In this document: positions 1-9,602 of the stretch, piece after piece | How positions within the stretch are numbered: the stretch's first letter is position 1 | Layout of the letters: the number at the start of each line of letters is the position of its first letter | DNA from: Rhizobium leguminosarum | GTDB taxonomy: Bacteria > Pseudomonadota > Alphaproteobacteria > Rhizobiales > Rhizobiaceae | Length of the DNA stretch: 64,000 bases | Direction of reading: 5' to 3' | NCBI RefSeq assembly: GCF_001652265.1 | Contig: NZ_LWBS01000165.1 | Location: 1 to 64,000 of the forward strand | Made by a program: the position numbers and the translations under genes | Notes under the pieces: generated by a model | Told to the model about the DNA's origin: nothing | Seen by the model: the letters and a program-made list of their open reading frames with translations, nothing else | Database searches by the model: none

Positions 1-20
1 GCGCGGAGATACAGTCTGTT

Positions 21-96
21 TGCATCGGGGCCTCCTTAGCGAATCTGGTAAGCCTTTGTAGCAAAAGCAGTTTCTCAGATTCGCAGCCCCGATGCA
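21..96. repeat. Nested imperfect palindrome (hairpin) at left edge
   Basis: Outer arms TGCATCGGGGC (21-31) and GCCCCGATGCA (86-96) are exact inverted repeats of 11 bp. Inner arms GCGAATCTG (39-47) and CAGATTCGC (76-84) are exact inverted repeats of 9 bp. The two stems are separated by short unpaired stretches around a loop of about 28 bases. It could be an intergenic repeat or the end of a transcript from outside the window. There is no clear T-run, so a simple terminator is not supported. No gene is visible in 1-126. Confidence 0.6.
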
Positions 97-126
97 CCCC
101 TTACTTTGAGAGATTCGGGCTAGCCG

Positions 127-1098
127 CTAAACCACCCGATCCGGCGCATCCCTGCCCTCGAAAAACGCCGTCACGTTGTCAACCACCTTCATGCCCATGG
201 CGGTCCGCGTCTCTTCCGTAGCACTGCCGAGATGCGGCAGTACCATGACGTTCTCCATCCGCCGCAGTGCCTCCGGCACATCAGGTTCCGCCTCGTAGAC
301 GTCAAGCCCGGCGCCGCGGATCTTGCCCGCCTTGAGCGCTGCAATCAGCGCCGCCTCATCCACCACGTCGCCACGCGCCGTATTGATGAGAAAGGCGCCC
401 GGCTTCATCGCCGCAAGCCGGGCCGCATTTATAAGGTGTCGGTTCTCTGCTCCACCAGGGCAATGCAGCGAGACGAAATCGGCCACCGCCAGCACGGCCT
501 CGATCGTCGGCAGCTGCCGCGCGCCGTAACGCGCCGCCTCCGCCGGATCGATCGGCGAACGGTTGAAGAACACCACATCCATACCGAAGCCGAAATGGCA
601 ACGTTGCGCGAAGGCCTTGCCGATTCGGCCGAAACCCATGATGCCGACCGTCTTCCCGGTCACCTTGGTGCCGATCATATGCGTCGGGCACCAGCCCTTC
701 CATTCACCAGCGCGTACCTGCCGCTCGCCCTCACCGCCGCGCCGGGCAACGGAGAGCAGCAGCAGCATGGCGATATCGGCCGTGCAGTCGGTCAGCACGC
801 CCGGCGTGTTTGTGACCGCAATGCCTCTCTCCTTGGCAGCTGATATATCGATGTGATTGTAGCCGACGCCGAAATTGCCGAGGATCTTGGTGACAACAGG
901 GGCGCCGTCGAAGACGGCGGCGGGCAACCGATCGGAGACCGTCGGCAATACGGCATCATAGGTCGAGAGCGCCAGCCGCAGCTCGTTTTCGCCGAGCGGA
1001 ATATCGTCACGATTGAACGTCACATCGAAACGCGCGGCAAGGACAGTTTCCACCGTGGCTGGCCAGCGCCGGGTGACGAGAATGCGGGGTTTGGACAT
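127..1098 (-). CDS. 2-hydroxyacid dehydrogenase (glyoxylate/hydroxypyruvate reductase type)
   Basis: A 323-residue cytosolic NAD(P)-dependent D-2-hydroxyacid dehydrogenase, the usual length for the family. The Rossmann nucleotide site reads GIMGFGRIGKAFAQR (about residue 150). The catalytic-arginine motif NTARGDVVDE follows (about 235), and the C-terminal active-site histidine lies in PHLGSATEET. The family reduces glyoxylate, hydroxypyruvate or related 2-keto acids; the exact substrate cannot be read from sequence. It lies downstream of the liv operon on the same strand, but a terminator at 1169-1204 separates them, so it is probably transcribed on its own. The start ATG at 1098 has only a weak Shine-Dalgarno. 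Confidence 0.88.
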   Translation of the reverse strand: MSKPRILVTRRWPATVETVLAARFDVTFNRDDIPLGENELRLALSTYDAVLPTVSDRLPAAVFDGAPVVTKILGNFGVGYNHIDISAAKERGIAVTNTPGVLTDCTADIAMLLLLSVARRGGEGERQVRAGEWKGWCPTHMIGTKVTGKTVGIMGFGRIGKAFAQRCHFGFGMDVVFFNRSPIDPAEAARYGARQLPTIEAVLAVADFVSLHCPGGAENRHLINAARLAAMKPGAFLINTARGDVVDEAALIAALKAGKIRGAGLDVYEAEPDVPEALRRMENVMVLPHLGSATEETRTAMGMKVVDNVTAFFEGRDAPDRVV

Positions 1099-1168
1099 GG
1101 AGGGTTCCGCTCAATGCTTCAAAACGATGCCAAGAGTTAGACCAGCCAGGCGAAAATTGAAACGTCCG

Positions 1169-1204
1169 CAAAAAGAAAGAAGCCCGGTCGGAGAACCGGG
1201 CTTC
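1169..1204 (-). terminator. Rho-independent terminator of the liv operon
   Basis: The stem GAAGCCCGGT (1179-1188) pairs with ACCGGGCTTC (1195-1204). On the minus strand it is followed by a T-rich run (complement of 1169-1178). It lies about 30 bp past the stop codon of the binding-protein gene. Confidence 0.85.
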
Positions 1205-1235
1205 GATAATCTTATCCCATAAAAGGGAGCGAGGC

Positions 1236-2357
1236 TTACATGCCCTGCGGGAAGTAGCTGTACTTGCCGTCCGGACCCTTCTTCCATTCGTACATGATGT
1301 AGCCAGGGATCTTCGGGTCGCCCTTTTCGTCGAACGAGATGTCGCCGAGAACGGTCGGGAACGGACCCTTTTCCTTCATGGCCTTGGCAACGGCCTCAGG
1401 ATCCAGCGAACCGGCAGCCTTGGCGGCCCCGGCGATCGTCTGCATCGCAGCGTAGGAATAGAGCGTGTAGGCTTCCGGATTGAAACCAGCGGCCTTGAAC
1501 TTTTCGACGAGTTCCTTGTTCGCAGGGTTCGCCGTCGGATCGGGGCCGAAGGTGTTCAGCGTACCGGCGACGGCGTCGCCAGCGATCGAGGCCAGTTCGT
1601 TCGAAACGATACCGTCGCCCGAAACCAGCGTCGCCTTCAGGCCCTGGTCAGCCGCCTGGCGGATGATGAGACCGGCTTCGGTGTGCAGACCACCCCAATA
1701 GATGATCGAGACGCCGGCTTCCTTCATCTTGGCGATGAGGGCCGAGAAGTCCTTGTCGCCGACGTTGATGCCTTCGTATATGACTTCCGTGACGCCGGCC
1801 GCGTTCATAGCCTTCTTGGTTTCGTCGGCAAGGCCCTGACCGTAGGGGGTCTTGTCGTGAACGACAGCGATCTTGGCGTCCTTGAAGTGATCGGCAAGAT
1901 ATTTGCCGGCGATGGCACCCTGCTGGTCGTCACGGCCGCAGGTGCGGAACGTGTTCCAGAGGCCCCGCTCCGTGAAGGTCGGGTTCGTCGCGGCCGGGGT
2001 GATTTCGAGGATGCCGTTTTCGGCATAGACTTCCGAAGCCGGGATTGAAACGCCCGAGTTGAAGTGGCCAATGACGAACTTGACGCCGTCAGCAGCGAAC
2101 TTGTTGGCAACCGAAATGCCCTGCTTCGGGTCGGAGACGTCGTCGCCGAGTTCGATCTTGATCTGCTCGCCGTTGATGCCGCCAGCCGCGTTGATGTCGG
2201 CGACCGCCTGCTCCGCACCCTTCTGGAGCTGAGCGCCGAACGCAGCGTTCGGGCCAGTCAGCGGACCAGCGACAGCGATGAGAACGTCGGCCCACGCGTT
2301 GCCGCTGAAGGCGACCATCGCCGTCAGAGCCACTGCCGACAGAAGAGACTTCTTCAT
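1236..2357 (-). CDS. Branched-chain amino acid ABC transporter substrate-binding protein (LivJ/LivK type)
   Basis: A 373-residue periplasmic binding protein. It begins with a Sec signal peptide (MKKSLL, hydrophobic core, cleavage after about residue 23, GNAWA|DV). The mature part has the type-I periplasmic fold of the Leu/Ile/Val family ([16 protein letters not shown] near the N-terminus, [23 protein letters not shown]). It captures branched-chain or related amino acids for the membrane complex encoded upstream at 2851-6767. It is the last gene of that leftward operon and is followed by a strong terminator. About 120 bp separate it from the preceding small gene, so it may also have its own promoter. 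Rhizobial systems of this family are often broad-specificity, so the ligand is inferred. Confidence 0.9.
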   Translation of the reverse strand: MKKSLLSAVALTAMVAFSGNAWADVLIAVAGPLTGPNAAFGAQLQKGAEQAVADINAAGGINGEQIKIELGDDVSDPKQGISVANKFAADGVKFVIGHFNSGVSIPASEVYAENGILEITPAATNPTFTERGLWNTFRTCGRDDQQGAIAGKYLADHFKDAKIAVVHDKTPYGQGLADETKKAMNAAGVTEVIYEGINVGDKDFSALIAKMKEAGVSIIYWGGLHTEAGLIIRQAADQGLKATLVSGDGIVSNELASIAGDAVAGTLNTFGPDPTANPANKELVEKFKAAGFNPEAYTLYSYAAMQTIAGAAKAAGSLDPEAVAKAMKEKGPFPTVLGDISFDEKGDPKIPGYIMYEWKKGPDGKYSYFPQGM

Positions 2358-2477
2358 ATTATTACTCCCAATTTTTGGGCGGGTTCCGGTCCAAGGCCCA
2401 GCGCACTACCCACCATTGACTGCGCCAGGAAAGCTGTTCCACTCGGAAGGCAATTCATGCCTAGTTTCAACGGACTG

Positions 2478-2831
2478 TCAATGTTTGTCCTTCCACGAAA
2501 ACGCGGAAGTTTTTTCGTACAGCCAGTAATAGTTGTTAACCATCTGATTGGTGCGGCGGTAGCGGAAGCCGGCCGTAGAGAACACCAGCAGCGTCACGAA
2601 GTCGAGGATATAGTAGAAGGCGCTGAGCATCGGACCATTGAACAGGGCATGATGCAGGAACTGCATCGCCCAGGCGAGCAGGAATGTATAGACGATGACC
2701 AACGGATAGCCGGCCCAGCCTTCGGCAACCGCTTTGCCAGCGCGCCAGGCCGTCCAGAAGCCTAAGAGCAAGACGATGACACGGATCGCCACAAGGGGGC
2801 CGGCATCCGCTTCGAAGAAAAGTCCCTGCAT
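2478..2831 (-). CDS. Small membrane protein of the liv operon (DUF6867-like)
   Basis: A 117-residue protein of unknown function. The start MQGLFFEADAG at 2831 is chosen because AGGAG lies just upstream; a longer frame begins at 2900 without a good ribosome site. It has about three hydrophobic segments (around residues 11-28, 35-55 and 65-85) and ends with a polar tail rich in Tyr and Lys. It sits between livF and the binding-protein gene, on the same strand and 19 bp past livF. From memory this matches a family (DUF6867) found beside liv genes in Rhizobiales. Its position suggests an accessory role in the transporter; no function is established. Confidence 0.75.
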   Translation of the reverse strand: MQGLFFEADAGPLVAIRVIVLLLGFWTAWRAGKAVAEGWAGYPLVIVYTFLLAWAMQFLHHALFNGPMLSAFYYILDFVTLLVFSTAGFRYRRTNQMVNNYYWLYEKTSAFSWKDKH

Positions 2832-2850
2832 GTCAAACTCTCCTTTCGAC

Positions 2851-3594
2851 CTAGTGTCTTCCGCCTTCGAGATAGGCGGCGCGGACCTCGGGATTGGCAA
2901 GAAGCTCCTTGCCGGAGCCGCTCATCGTCACCTTGCCGTTCACCATCACGTAGGCGCGGTGAGAAAGCCTGAGGGCGGCGAACGCGTTCTGCTCGACGAG
3001 GAAAACGGTCAGCCCCTCCGCCTCGTTGAGCTTCTTGATCGCCTCGAAGATGCCCTTGACGATCAGCGGCGCAAGACCGAGCGAGGGTTCATCGAGAAGC
3101 AGCAGCTTCGGGCGCGCCATCAGCGCGCGGCCGATCGACAGCATCTGCTGCTCACCACCCGAAAGTGTTCCGCCCCGCTGGGCGTGACGTTCCTTGAGCC
3201 GCGGGAAGAGCGTGAAGATCTTCTCGACGTCTTCGGCGAAGTGTTTCAGATTGTCGAGGCCGGCGCCCATCTGAAGATTTTCCAGAACCGACATCCGCGG
3301 GAAGATGCGGCGGCCTTCCGGCGACTGTGCAATGCGTAGACGGGCGATTTCATGCGTCGGCATGCGGGTGATGTCGCGGCCCTCGAAGACCACCGAACCG
3401 GTGCGGGCCTGCGGGCTGCCGCAGATCGTCATCATCAGTGTCGACTTGCCAGCGCCATTGGCGCCGATCAGGCTGACGATCTCGCCCTTGTTGACGTGGA
3501 CATCGACGCCGGCCAACGCCCGGATATTGCCGTAATAGGTTTCGACGCTATTCACCTGAAGGAGCGGTTGACCCGTCATTACTTCATCGCCCAT
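2851..3594 (-). CDS. livF: Branched-chain amino acid ABC transporter ATP-binding protein LivF
   Basis: A 247-residue ABC ATPase. Walker A is GANGAGKST, the signature LSGGEQQ, and Walker B LLLLDEPSLGLAP, followed by the EQN switch region typical of LivF. It acts at the cytoplasmic face with LivG to drive uptake through LivHM. Its ATG overlaps the stop of livG (TGATG), which indicates translational coupling. A second possible start lies five codons in (MTGQPLL). Confidence 0.93.
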   Translation of the reverse strand: MGDEVMTGQPLLQVNSVETYYGNIRALAGVDVHVNKGEIVSLIGANGAGKSTLMMTICGSPQARTGSVVFEGRDITRMPTHEIARLRIAQSPEGRRIFPRMSVLENLQMGAGLDNLKHFAEDVEKIFTLFPRLKERHAQRGGTLSGGEQQMLSIGRALMARPKLLLLDEPSLGLAPLIVKGIFEAIKKLNEAEGLTVFLVEQNAFAALRLSHRAYVMVNGKVTMSGSGKELLANPEVRAAYLEGGRH

Positions 3595-4469
3595 CAGTTT
3601 GCGCCTCCTTCGAGCTGCTCGACGGCTGCGATCACCTCTTCCACTTCTTCATCCTCGACGCCAAGATAGGCCGCGATGACCCTGGGATCATTCTTCACGT
3701 GATCCGGCGTGCCATCGGAAATCTTCTGACCATATTCGAGGACGACGACGTGGTCGGATATTTCCATGACCACCGACATGTCGTGCTCGATCAGCAGGAT
3801 CGACGTTCCTGTTTCGGCGCGGATGCTCTTCAGCAGCGCGTTGAGCGTTGCCGATTCCCGTGGGTTGAGGCCGGCAGCCGGTTCATCCAGGCAGAGCAGC
3901 TCCGGACCGGTGCACATCGCGCGGGCAATTTCGAGACGCCGCTGGGCGCCGTAGGGCAGATCGCCGGCGGGGTCGTCGGCGCGGTCGATCAGGTCGGCCT
4001 TCTCGAGCCAGAAACGGGCGAGCTCGATTGCAGCGGCCGCTTCCCGCCCATAGGGGCCGACACCGATAAGGCCGAGGATCGTATAGCCCGATGCCTTCAT
4101 CAGCTTGTTGTGTTGGGCAACCAGCAGGTTTTCGAGAACGGTCAGGCCGGAGAACAGCCGGATGTTCTGGAAGGTGCGTGCGACCTTGGCTTCCCTGGTG
4201 ATGCGAAAGTCCGGCAGACGCTCCAGCAGATATTGCTTGCCGCTCTTCTGGTTGAACGTGATCATGCCCATCGTCGGCTTGTAGAAGCCGGTGATGCAGT
4301 TGAAGACGGTGGTCTTGCCGGCGCCGTTCGGCCCGATCAGCGCGGTGATATCGCCACGCTTGGCTTCGAAGGAGAAGTCGTTGATGGCCATCAGGCCGCC
4401 GAACTTCATCGACAGGTGCTCGACCTTGAGCAAAGTGTCGTCAGACATCGTATTCTTTACAGGGCTCAT
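3594..4469 (-). CDS. livG: Branched-chain amino acid ABC transporter ATP-binding protein LivG
   Basis: A 291-residue ABC ATPase with Walker A GPNGAGKTT, a degenerate signature (LPYGAQRRLEIARA) as is usual for LivG, and Walker B LLCLDEPAAGLNP. The BCA_ABC_TP_C-like tail (DDHVKNDPRVIAAYLG-type sequence) is present. The ATG at 4469 overlaps the livM stop as TGATG, so I prefer it to the TTG one codon upstream. The C-terminus extends beyond the usual YLG end by about 20 acidic residues. Confidence 0.93.
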   Translation of the reverse strand: MSPVKNTMSDDTLLKVEHLSMKFGGLMAINDFSFEAKRGDITALIGPNGAGKTTVFNCITGFYKPTMGMITFNQKSGKQYLLERLPDFRITREAKVARTFQNIRLFSGLTVLENLLVAQHNKLMKASGYTILGLIGVGPYGREAAAAIELARFWLEKADLIDRADDPAGDLPYGAQRRLEIARAMCTGPELLCLDEPAAGLNPRESATLNALLKSIRAETGTSILLIEHDMSVVMEISDHVVVLEYGQKISDGTPDHVKNDPRVIAAYLGVEDEEVEEVIAAVEQLEGGAN

Positions 4470-5860
4470 CAACCATGGCCCTCCTTGATGAAGCTTCCGG
4501 ATATCGCCTTGCGCGCTCTGAGGAAGGCTGTCGGCTCACGCGAGCCGACGAAGCCGCGCGGCTTGAACAGCATGACGACGACCATGGCGAGGCCGAAGAT
4601 CAACATGCGGTAGAGTTCCGGCGTAAAATCGGGTCCGAAGATCAGTTTTAGGAAGTTCATGCTGCGCAACAACTCGGTGCCGCCGACCATGACGATGGCG
4701 GCGATCGCGATGCCGGTCAGCGAGCCCATGCCGCCGAGAACGACGATGGCGAGAATGACGGCCGATTCCAGGAAGACGAAGGATTCCGGCGAAACGAAGC
4801 CCTGGCGGGCGGCGAAGAACGAGCCGGCGAAACCGGCAAACATCGCGCCCGTCGCAAAGGCGGTGAGCTTGGTCGTCACCGTATTGATGCCGAGCGAACG
4901 GCAGGCGATCTCGTCTTCGCGCAAAGCTTCCCAGGCGCGTCCGATCGGCATGCTGCGCAGCCGGATGGTGACATAGGCCGTCAGCATGCAGAGCGCCAGG
5001 ATCAGGTAAAAGAGGAAGATCTTGTAATAGGCCGAGGAGATCGGCAGGTGAAAGAGCTTGGCAAAGCCGCCGGCCGTCGCATCGAAGGGAATGCCGAAGA
5101 GTGTTGCCTTCGGGATGCTCGAGATACCGAAGGTGCCCTTCGTCACTTCAGTCCAGTTGACGAGGACGAGACGAATGATTTCACCGAAGGCAAGCGTCAC
5201 GATGGCGAGGTAATCGCCGCGCAGGCGCAGCACCGGGAAGCCGAGAATGACCCCCCAGAGTGCCGCGAACATGCCCGAAAGCGGCAGCAGCACCCAGAAG
5301 GACAGGCCGAAATAGCTCGAAAGCAGCGCGTAGGAATAAGCGCCGACGGCATAGAAGGCGACATAGCCGAGGTCGAGCAGGCCGGCGAGGCCGACGACAA
5401 TGTTCAGCCCCCAGGCCAGCATCACATAGATCAGGATCTGGATGCCGAAATTGTCGACATATGTCAGCGAGCCCTGAGGGCCTTTGATCGCCACCACCAC
5501 CATGGGATAAAGCAGCAGCGCGATCAGCGCGATTTTCAGGAAATGCCGGTGGAAGAAGCTCTTCTCGGTTGAGATGTCGAGTTCGCCGTGTCTCTCCTTC
5601 GCCAGCTTGCGGCTGTCGAGATGCGGCCGCAGGAAAACCACCGTGGCGAAGCGACCGATGGCGGCGACCGCGACGAAGATCGCAAGCAGGCCCCAGCGCT
5701 GGACAATGATCAGTTCGTTGCTGATGTTCTGGTCGGTCTTGAGGCCGACATAGAGAACGAACATGCCGAACGACAGGACGGCGGCGAAAAGAGCTTCGGT
5801 AAGGCCTTTGCGGACAAGTCCGGCATCGGGCTTGCCTGCAGAATTTTCGATGTTTGCCAT
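4469..5860 (-). CDS. livM: Branched-chain amino acid ABC transporter permease LivM
   Basis: A 463-residue inner-membrane permease. The core carries the LivM hallmarks [25 protein letters not shown] and the coupling-loop sequence [17 protein letters not shown]. It is longer than many LivM proteins because of an N-terminal extension of about 100 residues with two extra hydrophobic segments before the conserved core. It forms the translocation path with LivH. It follows livH after only 4 bp and overlaps livG. Confidence 0.93.
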   Translation of the reverse strand: MANIENSAGKPDAGLVRKGLTEALFAAVLSFGMFVLYVGLKTDQNISNELIIVQRWGLLAIFVAVAAIGRFATVVFLRPHLDSRKLAKERHGELDISTEKSFFHRHFLKIALIALLLYPMVVVAIKGPQGSLTYVDNFGIQILIYVMLAWGLNIVVGLAGLLDLGYVAFYAVGAYSYALLSSYFGLSFWVLLPLSGMFAALWGVILGFPVLRLRGDYLAIVTLAFGEIIRLVLVNWTEVTKGTFGISSIPKATLFGIPFDATAGGFAKLFHLPISSAYYKIFLFYLILALCMLTAYVTIRLRSMPIGRAWEALREDEIACRSLGINTVTTKLTAFATGAMFAGFAGSFFAARQGFVSPESFVFLESAVILAIVVLGGMGSLTGIAIAAIVMVGGTELLRSMNFLKLIFGPDFTPELYRMLIFGLAMVVVMLFKPRGFVGSREPTAFLRARKAISGSFIKEGHG

Positions 5861-5864
5861 GATG

Positions 5865-6767
5865 TTATACCTTCTCGACTTCCGGCCGCCCGAGGATGCC
5901 GGTCGGCTTGAAGATCAACACGAAAGCCAGGATCGCAAAGGTCGCGACGTCCTTGTAGGCAATGGTGAAGTATGCCGACCACAGCGACTCGATAAGGCCG
6001 ATAAGCAGGCCGCCGAAGACGGCGCCGGGTAACGAACCGATACCGCCGAGAACGGCTGCCGTGAAGGCCTTCACACCAGGCGTGAAGCCGTCGTTAAACG
6101 AGGCGACGCCATAATACATCAGGTACATCGTGCCGGCGACGGCTGCGAGTGCCGCACCCATAACGAAAGTGATCGAGATCGTCTGGTCGACGTTGACGCC
6201 GAGCAGCGCTGCCATCTTGCGATCCTGCTCAGTGTCGCGCTGGGCACGGCCGAGTGCGGTACGATTGACGATGTACCAGAAGATCGTCAGCAGCACTGCC
6301 GTGATCACGATGATGATGATCTGTTTCAGCGACACCGAGATGTTGCCGAACTGGTAGACCGAGCTCACCATCGGCGGAATCGGCTTGTTGCGTGGACCCT
6401 GCGTCACCTGGATGAAGTTGGACAGCGTGATCGACATGCCGATCGCGGTAATCAGCGGCGCCAGGCGGAAGGAACCGCGCAGGGGACGGTATGCGACGCG
6501 CTCGATCGTCCAATTCCACAAACTCGTCATCAACATCGCGACGACAAGCATCGCCAGCAGCAGAACTGCCACCGGGAGACCTGCGAAGATGGATGTGAGG
6601 ACGAGGAAGACGATAAGAGCGGCGAAACCACCGAGCATGAAGATGTCGCCATGGGCGAAATTGATCATGCCGATAATGCCGTAAACCATCGTATAGCCAA
6701 TAGCCACAAGGCCATAGATGGATCCGAGCGTCAGCCCATTTAAGAGCTGCTGGACGAAATACTCCAT
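5865..6767 (-). CDS. livH: Branched-chain amino acid ABC transporter permease LivH
   Basis: A 300-residue inner-membrane permease and the first gene of the operon. Conserved segments include [33 protein letters not shown] at the N-terminus and the coupling helix around [19 protein letters not shown]. The start at 6767 (MEYFVQQLL) has an AGGGG Shine-Dalgarno; an upstream in-frame ATG at 6806 lacks one. The promoter should lie in 6768-7289. Confidence 0.92.
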   Translation of the reverse strand: MEYFVQQLLNGLTLGSIYGLVAIGYTMVYGIIGMINFAHGDIFMLGGFAALIVFLVLTSIFAGLPVAVLLLAMLVVAMLMTSLWNWTIERVAYRPLRGSFRLAPLITAIGMSITLSNFIQVTQGPRNKPIPPMVSSVYQFGNISVSLKQIIIIVITAVLLTIFWYIVNRTALGRAQRDTEQDRKMAALLGVNVDQTISITFVMGAALAAVAGTMYLMYYGVASFNDGFTPGVKAFTAAVLGGIGSLPGAVFGGLLIGLIESLWSAYFTIAYKDVATFAILAFVLIFKPTGILGRPEVEKV

Positions 6768-7289
6768 ATGTCGTTTTCCCCTGGATGCGAGCGAAACACG
6801 CTGCATCTCTTTTTGGTTCTTCAGTTCTCCGTTTAGAGAACCTCATAGGCCGAATGCATAGCGGTTTCGTTGGAAATGTGAAGACAAAAAGGATTTACTC
6901 CGACAGATTCTTGTCAGAACAGGGCTAGATGGCGCGTTTTGAACCAAAATCCACAGAAAAACGGCAGAGCAGGGTCTATTTTTAGCCAGAAACTGCCACT
7001 GGGTTAACCATCCGGAGATATCGCCGTCGATTTCTTGCCCCGCTCGCTGCGTAAGCTATTCCACAGAATTGGAAGATGGAGCAAATTCAGACCCCAAGGC
7101 AGCCTCTTTGACGAATGCCATTTCGCAAGCGATGCCCGCATCTTCGTCTGACAAGGCTGAAAACTTATGGTAGCATCATCAGGCTGTGCATTGAGGGATG
7201 CGGGGTACGACGGGGAACACCATATAAACTTGAGTATCTGGTTGTGACAGGGATGGTTTGCGGACGAGCGACAACGGGGTGCTCGCCGC
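6768..7289. promoter_or_regulatory. Divergent promoter region between livH and pssB
   Basis: About 520 bp without a convincing gene. Reading frames here lack family resemblance and ribosome sites. It must hold the leftward liv promoter and the rightward pssB promoter. A TTAACCAT octamer, similar to the CtrA half-site motif reported in Sinorhizobium, lies at 7004-7011, but one copy can arise by chance. Confidence 0.5.
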
Positions 7290-8108
7290 GTGGCGAACGG
7301 CAAAAGGACAATGCTAAGGACATTTGAAAAGGCGGCGCTCGAAGCCGGCAGGGCCATCATCACGGTCCTGCGCGAAGGTTTCCCCGTCGCTATGAAGGCG
7401 GATGCAAGTCCGGTTACGGTCGCCGACGAGGAGGCCGAACGCATCATCCTCGCTCATCTCGCCAGAGATTATCCCGAAATACCCGTCGTGGCGGAAGAAT
7501 CGGTTGCCGCCGGCAAGGTGCCCGACATTGCCGGCCGTGGCTTCTTCCTGGTCGACCCCCTCGACGGCACGCGCGAGTTCGTCGACGGACGGCAGGAATT
7601 CACCGTCAACATCGCCTATATCGAGAACGGCGCCCCGGTGGCGGGCATCGTCTACGCGCCAGCGCTCGGGCTTGCCTTTTCGGGAGAACGCGGCCACGCC
7701 GAAAGGCTCGTCGTCACGGACGATTTCGCAGTTGGCGCTCGCAGCACAATCACTGTGCGCGAACAGCCTGTCGACAGGCTGGCGCTTGCAAGCCTTCGCC
7801 ACAACAGCCCCGAGACTGGAAGCTTCCTCGCCGACCACGCGATCTTCAAATGCACCAATATCGGCTCCTCGCTGAAATTCTGCCTGCTGGCCGAGGGAAA
7901 GGCCGACGTCTATCCGCGCTTTACCCGCACGATGGAATGGGACACTGCGGCCGGCGATGCAGTGCTGCGCGCCGCCGGCGGTTCGACAGTGACGCTGGAC
8001 GGAATGCCGCTGACCTACGGCAAGACGGGAACGGCAGCCGATTTCGACTTCGCCAACCCGAACTTCATCTCCTGGGGCGGCAGGAAACGCGTCCTCGAAC
8101 CGGCCTGA
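7290..8108 (+). CDS. pssB: Inositol monophosphatase family protein PssB
   Basis: A 272-residue member of the Mg2+-dependent inositol monophosphatase / CysQ superfamily. The metal-site motifs are visible: EES near residue 70, FFLVDPLDGTREFVDG around 84-100, and the C-terminal WDTAAGDAVLRAAGG. In R. leguminosarum bv. trifolii, pssB lies upstream of pssA, has inositol monophosphatase activity and influences exopolysaccharide level. The same order here supports the name. A 3'(2'),5'-bisphosphate nucleotidase (CysQ) activity is also possible from sequence. The start is uncertain: GTG at 7290 or ATG at 7311, neither with an ideal Shine-Dalgarno. Confidence 0.85.
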   Translation: MANGKRTMLRTFEKAALEAGRAIITVLREGFPVAMKADASPVTVADEEAERIILAHLARDYPEIPVVAEESVAAGKVPDIAGRGFFLVDPLDGTREFVDGRQEFTVNIAYIENGAPVAGIVYAPALGLAFSGERGHAERLVVTDDFAVGARSTITVREQPVDRLALASLRHNSPETGSFLADHAIFKCTNIGSSLKFCLLAEGKADVYPRFTRTMEWDTAAGDAVLRAAGGSTVTLDGMPLTYGKTGTAADFDFANPNFISWGGRKRVLEPA

Positions 8109-8687
8109 CCATCCTTAGGACCGCCGAAGACCGGCAAGCGGCGCGATTCTCTACATCGTAACCATGAGCTCAGACCTGTCGCGACAATCCGCGACCGGCC
8201 TCCGGCATGCGCGCCTCAACTGAGCAAGCGTTCCTCCTTAAAAGCGCGTCCACGATCCCCTTTCCAGCTGTGAAGTGATTCGCATTATCGGGCCTCATTG
8301 AGCGATTCGGGCGGCGAATTCATTGCCCTGCATCTTTTCAAGACGCTGCGCGCCAACAATCCCGCCTTGATTTTGTCACATTTCGGCACCGCTTCCACAG
8401 TGCTCGATATCTTCGTCAGAAAAATTTCGGCTCGTGTTCCGTTAAGAAATACGGTTAAGAGACCCGGGTCACGTATCGAAACGGCACGTCGCCGACCCCC
8501 GGTGAACCCCTGCCAAAGGCCTAGAAACTTTGACAAAATTCCAATTATTAACGAAATATCATGAGCTTGCCTCAACTTAACGCACATGCGAAAGATTTGC
8601 TGCGATGCGATATTTCTCTGGACACCATTACACAATTGTCGCATTTTTCCGTTTTAGTAGGGTTACTAAGACCTGAGTGCAGCCCTG
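8109..8687 (+). promoter_or_regulatory. Long leader/promoter region upstream of pssA
   Basis: About 580 bp without a supported gene; short frames on both strands resemble nothing. The second half is AT-rich (8520-8660), including TTGACAAAATTCCAATTATT at about 8529, which could supply a promoter. In R. leguminosarum bv. trifolii the pssA upstream region is known to be long and to respond to several regulators, including RosR. I cannot assign individual sites here. A TTAACCAT octamer at 8697-8704 overlaps the first codons of the annotated gene. Confidence 0.5.
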
Positions 8688-9479
8688 GTGACAGGGTTAA
8701 CCATTGATCGCCTATTGCCGCCGCGCCCCCTCGAAGACAACAGAGTACGATCCTTGAGCATCACGGAACTAAACAACAGCATTTCGACAGAGTCCTTCCG
8801 GCCGAGCCGCCGCCAGCAGCCGAGCCTGAAGATCCAGACCCCTGTTATCCATAGCGATGCGCCGCCGGCGCCGTTGGTGGATCTGGTCCTGAAGCGGGCG
8901 TTCGACATTTTTTCGTCGTTGAGCGCCCTCCTCGTCCTCGCCCCTTTCCTTCTGTTTGTCGCCATGCTGATCAAGCTTGACAGCCCGGGACCCGTGCTCT
9001 TCAAGCAGACCCGCTGGGGCAAGAACTGCAAGGCCATCAAGGTCTACAAGTTCCGTTCCATGCGCACCGATCTCTGCGATGTCTCGGGCATTGCCCAGAC
9101 GGTCAAGGACGACCCGCGCGTCACCCGCATCGGCGCCATTCTGCGCCGCACGAATGTCGATGAGTTGCCGCAGCTGCTGAACGTGCTGCTGGGCCATATG
9201 TCGGTCGTCGGTCCGCGTTGCCATGCAATTGGCATGCGCGCCGGCGGCGTGCTCTACGAAGAGCTCGTACCGGAATACCATCAGCGCCATGCGATGCGCC
9301 CAGGCATGACAGGTCTTGCCCAGATGCGTGGCCTGCGCGGCCCGACCGATCGTCCGGCCAAGGCGCGCGCCCGCATTGCCAGCGATCTCTACTACGTCGG
9401 GAATTTCTCGATCTGGATGGACATGCGCATCATTGTCGGAACCGTCGTGTCGGAGCTGACCGGCGGTAAAGGCTTCTAA
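8688..9479 (+). CDS. pssA: Exopolysaccharide-initiating glucosyl-phosphate transferase PssA
   Basis: A 263-residue membrane sugar transferase of the ExoY/WcaJ bacterial sugar-transferase family. It transfers the first sugar-phosphate (glucose in R. leguminosarum) to undecaprenyl phosphate, starting exopolysaccharide repeat assembly. After a polar N-terminal stretch of about 60 residues there is one hydrophobic anchor ([20 protein letters not shown], about 70-90). The family blocks [27 protein letters not shown] and RPGMTGLAQ follow. The GTG at 8688 is the longest start; a shorter TTG start near 8754 (SITELNNS) is possible. The gene order pssB-pssA matches R. leguminosarum. Confidence 0.88.
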   Translation: MTGLTIDRLLPPRPLEDNRVRSLSITELNNSISTESFRPSRRQQPSLKIQTPVIHSDAPPAPLVDLVLKRAFDIFSSLSALLVLAPFLLFVAMLIKLDSPGPVLFKQTRWGKNCKAIKVYKFRSMRTDLCDVSGIAQTVKDDPRVTRIGAILRRTNVDELPQLLNVLLGHMSVVGPRCHAIGMRAGGVLYEELVPEYHQRHAMRPGMTGLAQMRGLRGPTDRPAKARARIASDLYYVGNFSIWMDMRIIVGTVVSELTGGKGF

Positions 9480-9516
9480 GCTTTAAGCTTTGTGAGAAAG
9501 GGCCTGCTGCCTTACG

Positions 9517-9602
9517 CATGTCGCCCAAAAATGTGCAGCGGTTTTGGGAAATCGACATGCATAGGACAAAGACCTAAAGCGCGATGTGACGCGCTTTAGA
9601 GC
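9517..9602. repeat. Rhizobial intergenic palindromic repeat, copy 1
   Basis: It ends in a perfect hairpin CTAAAGCGCG (9574-9583), six-base loop, CGCGCTTTAG (9590-9599), preceded by sequence of the form GTGCAGCGGTTTTGGG...GACATGC...AAAGACCTAAAGCGCG. A related copy lies at 12045-12185. This resembles the mosaic intergenic elements of Rhizobium. It follows pssA and could end its transcript. It also overlaps the stop codon of the luxR remnant on the other strand. Confidence 0.7.

Noticed and set aside
8285..8644. Short minus- and plus-strand frames upstream of pssA
   Set aside because: No ribosome sites, no family resemblance, and the region has promoter-like AT-rich composition.
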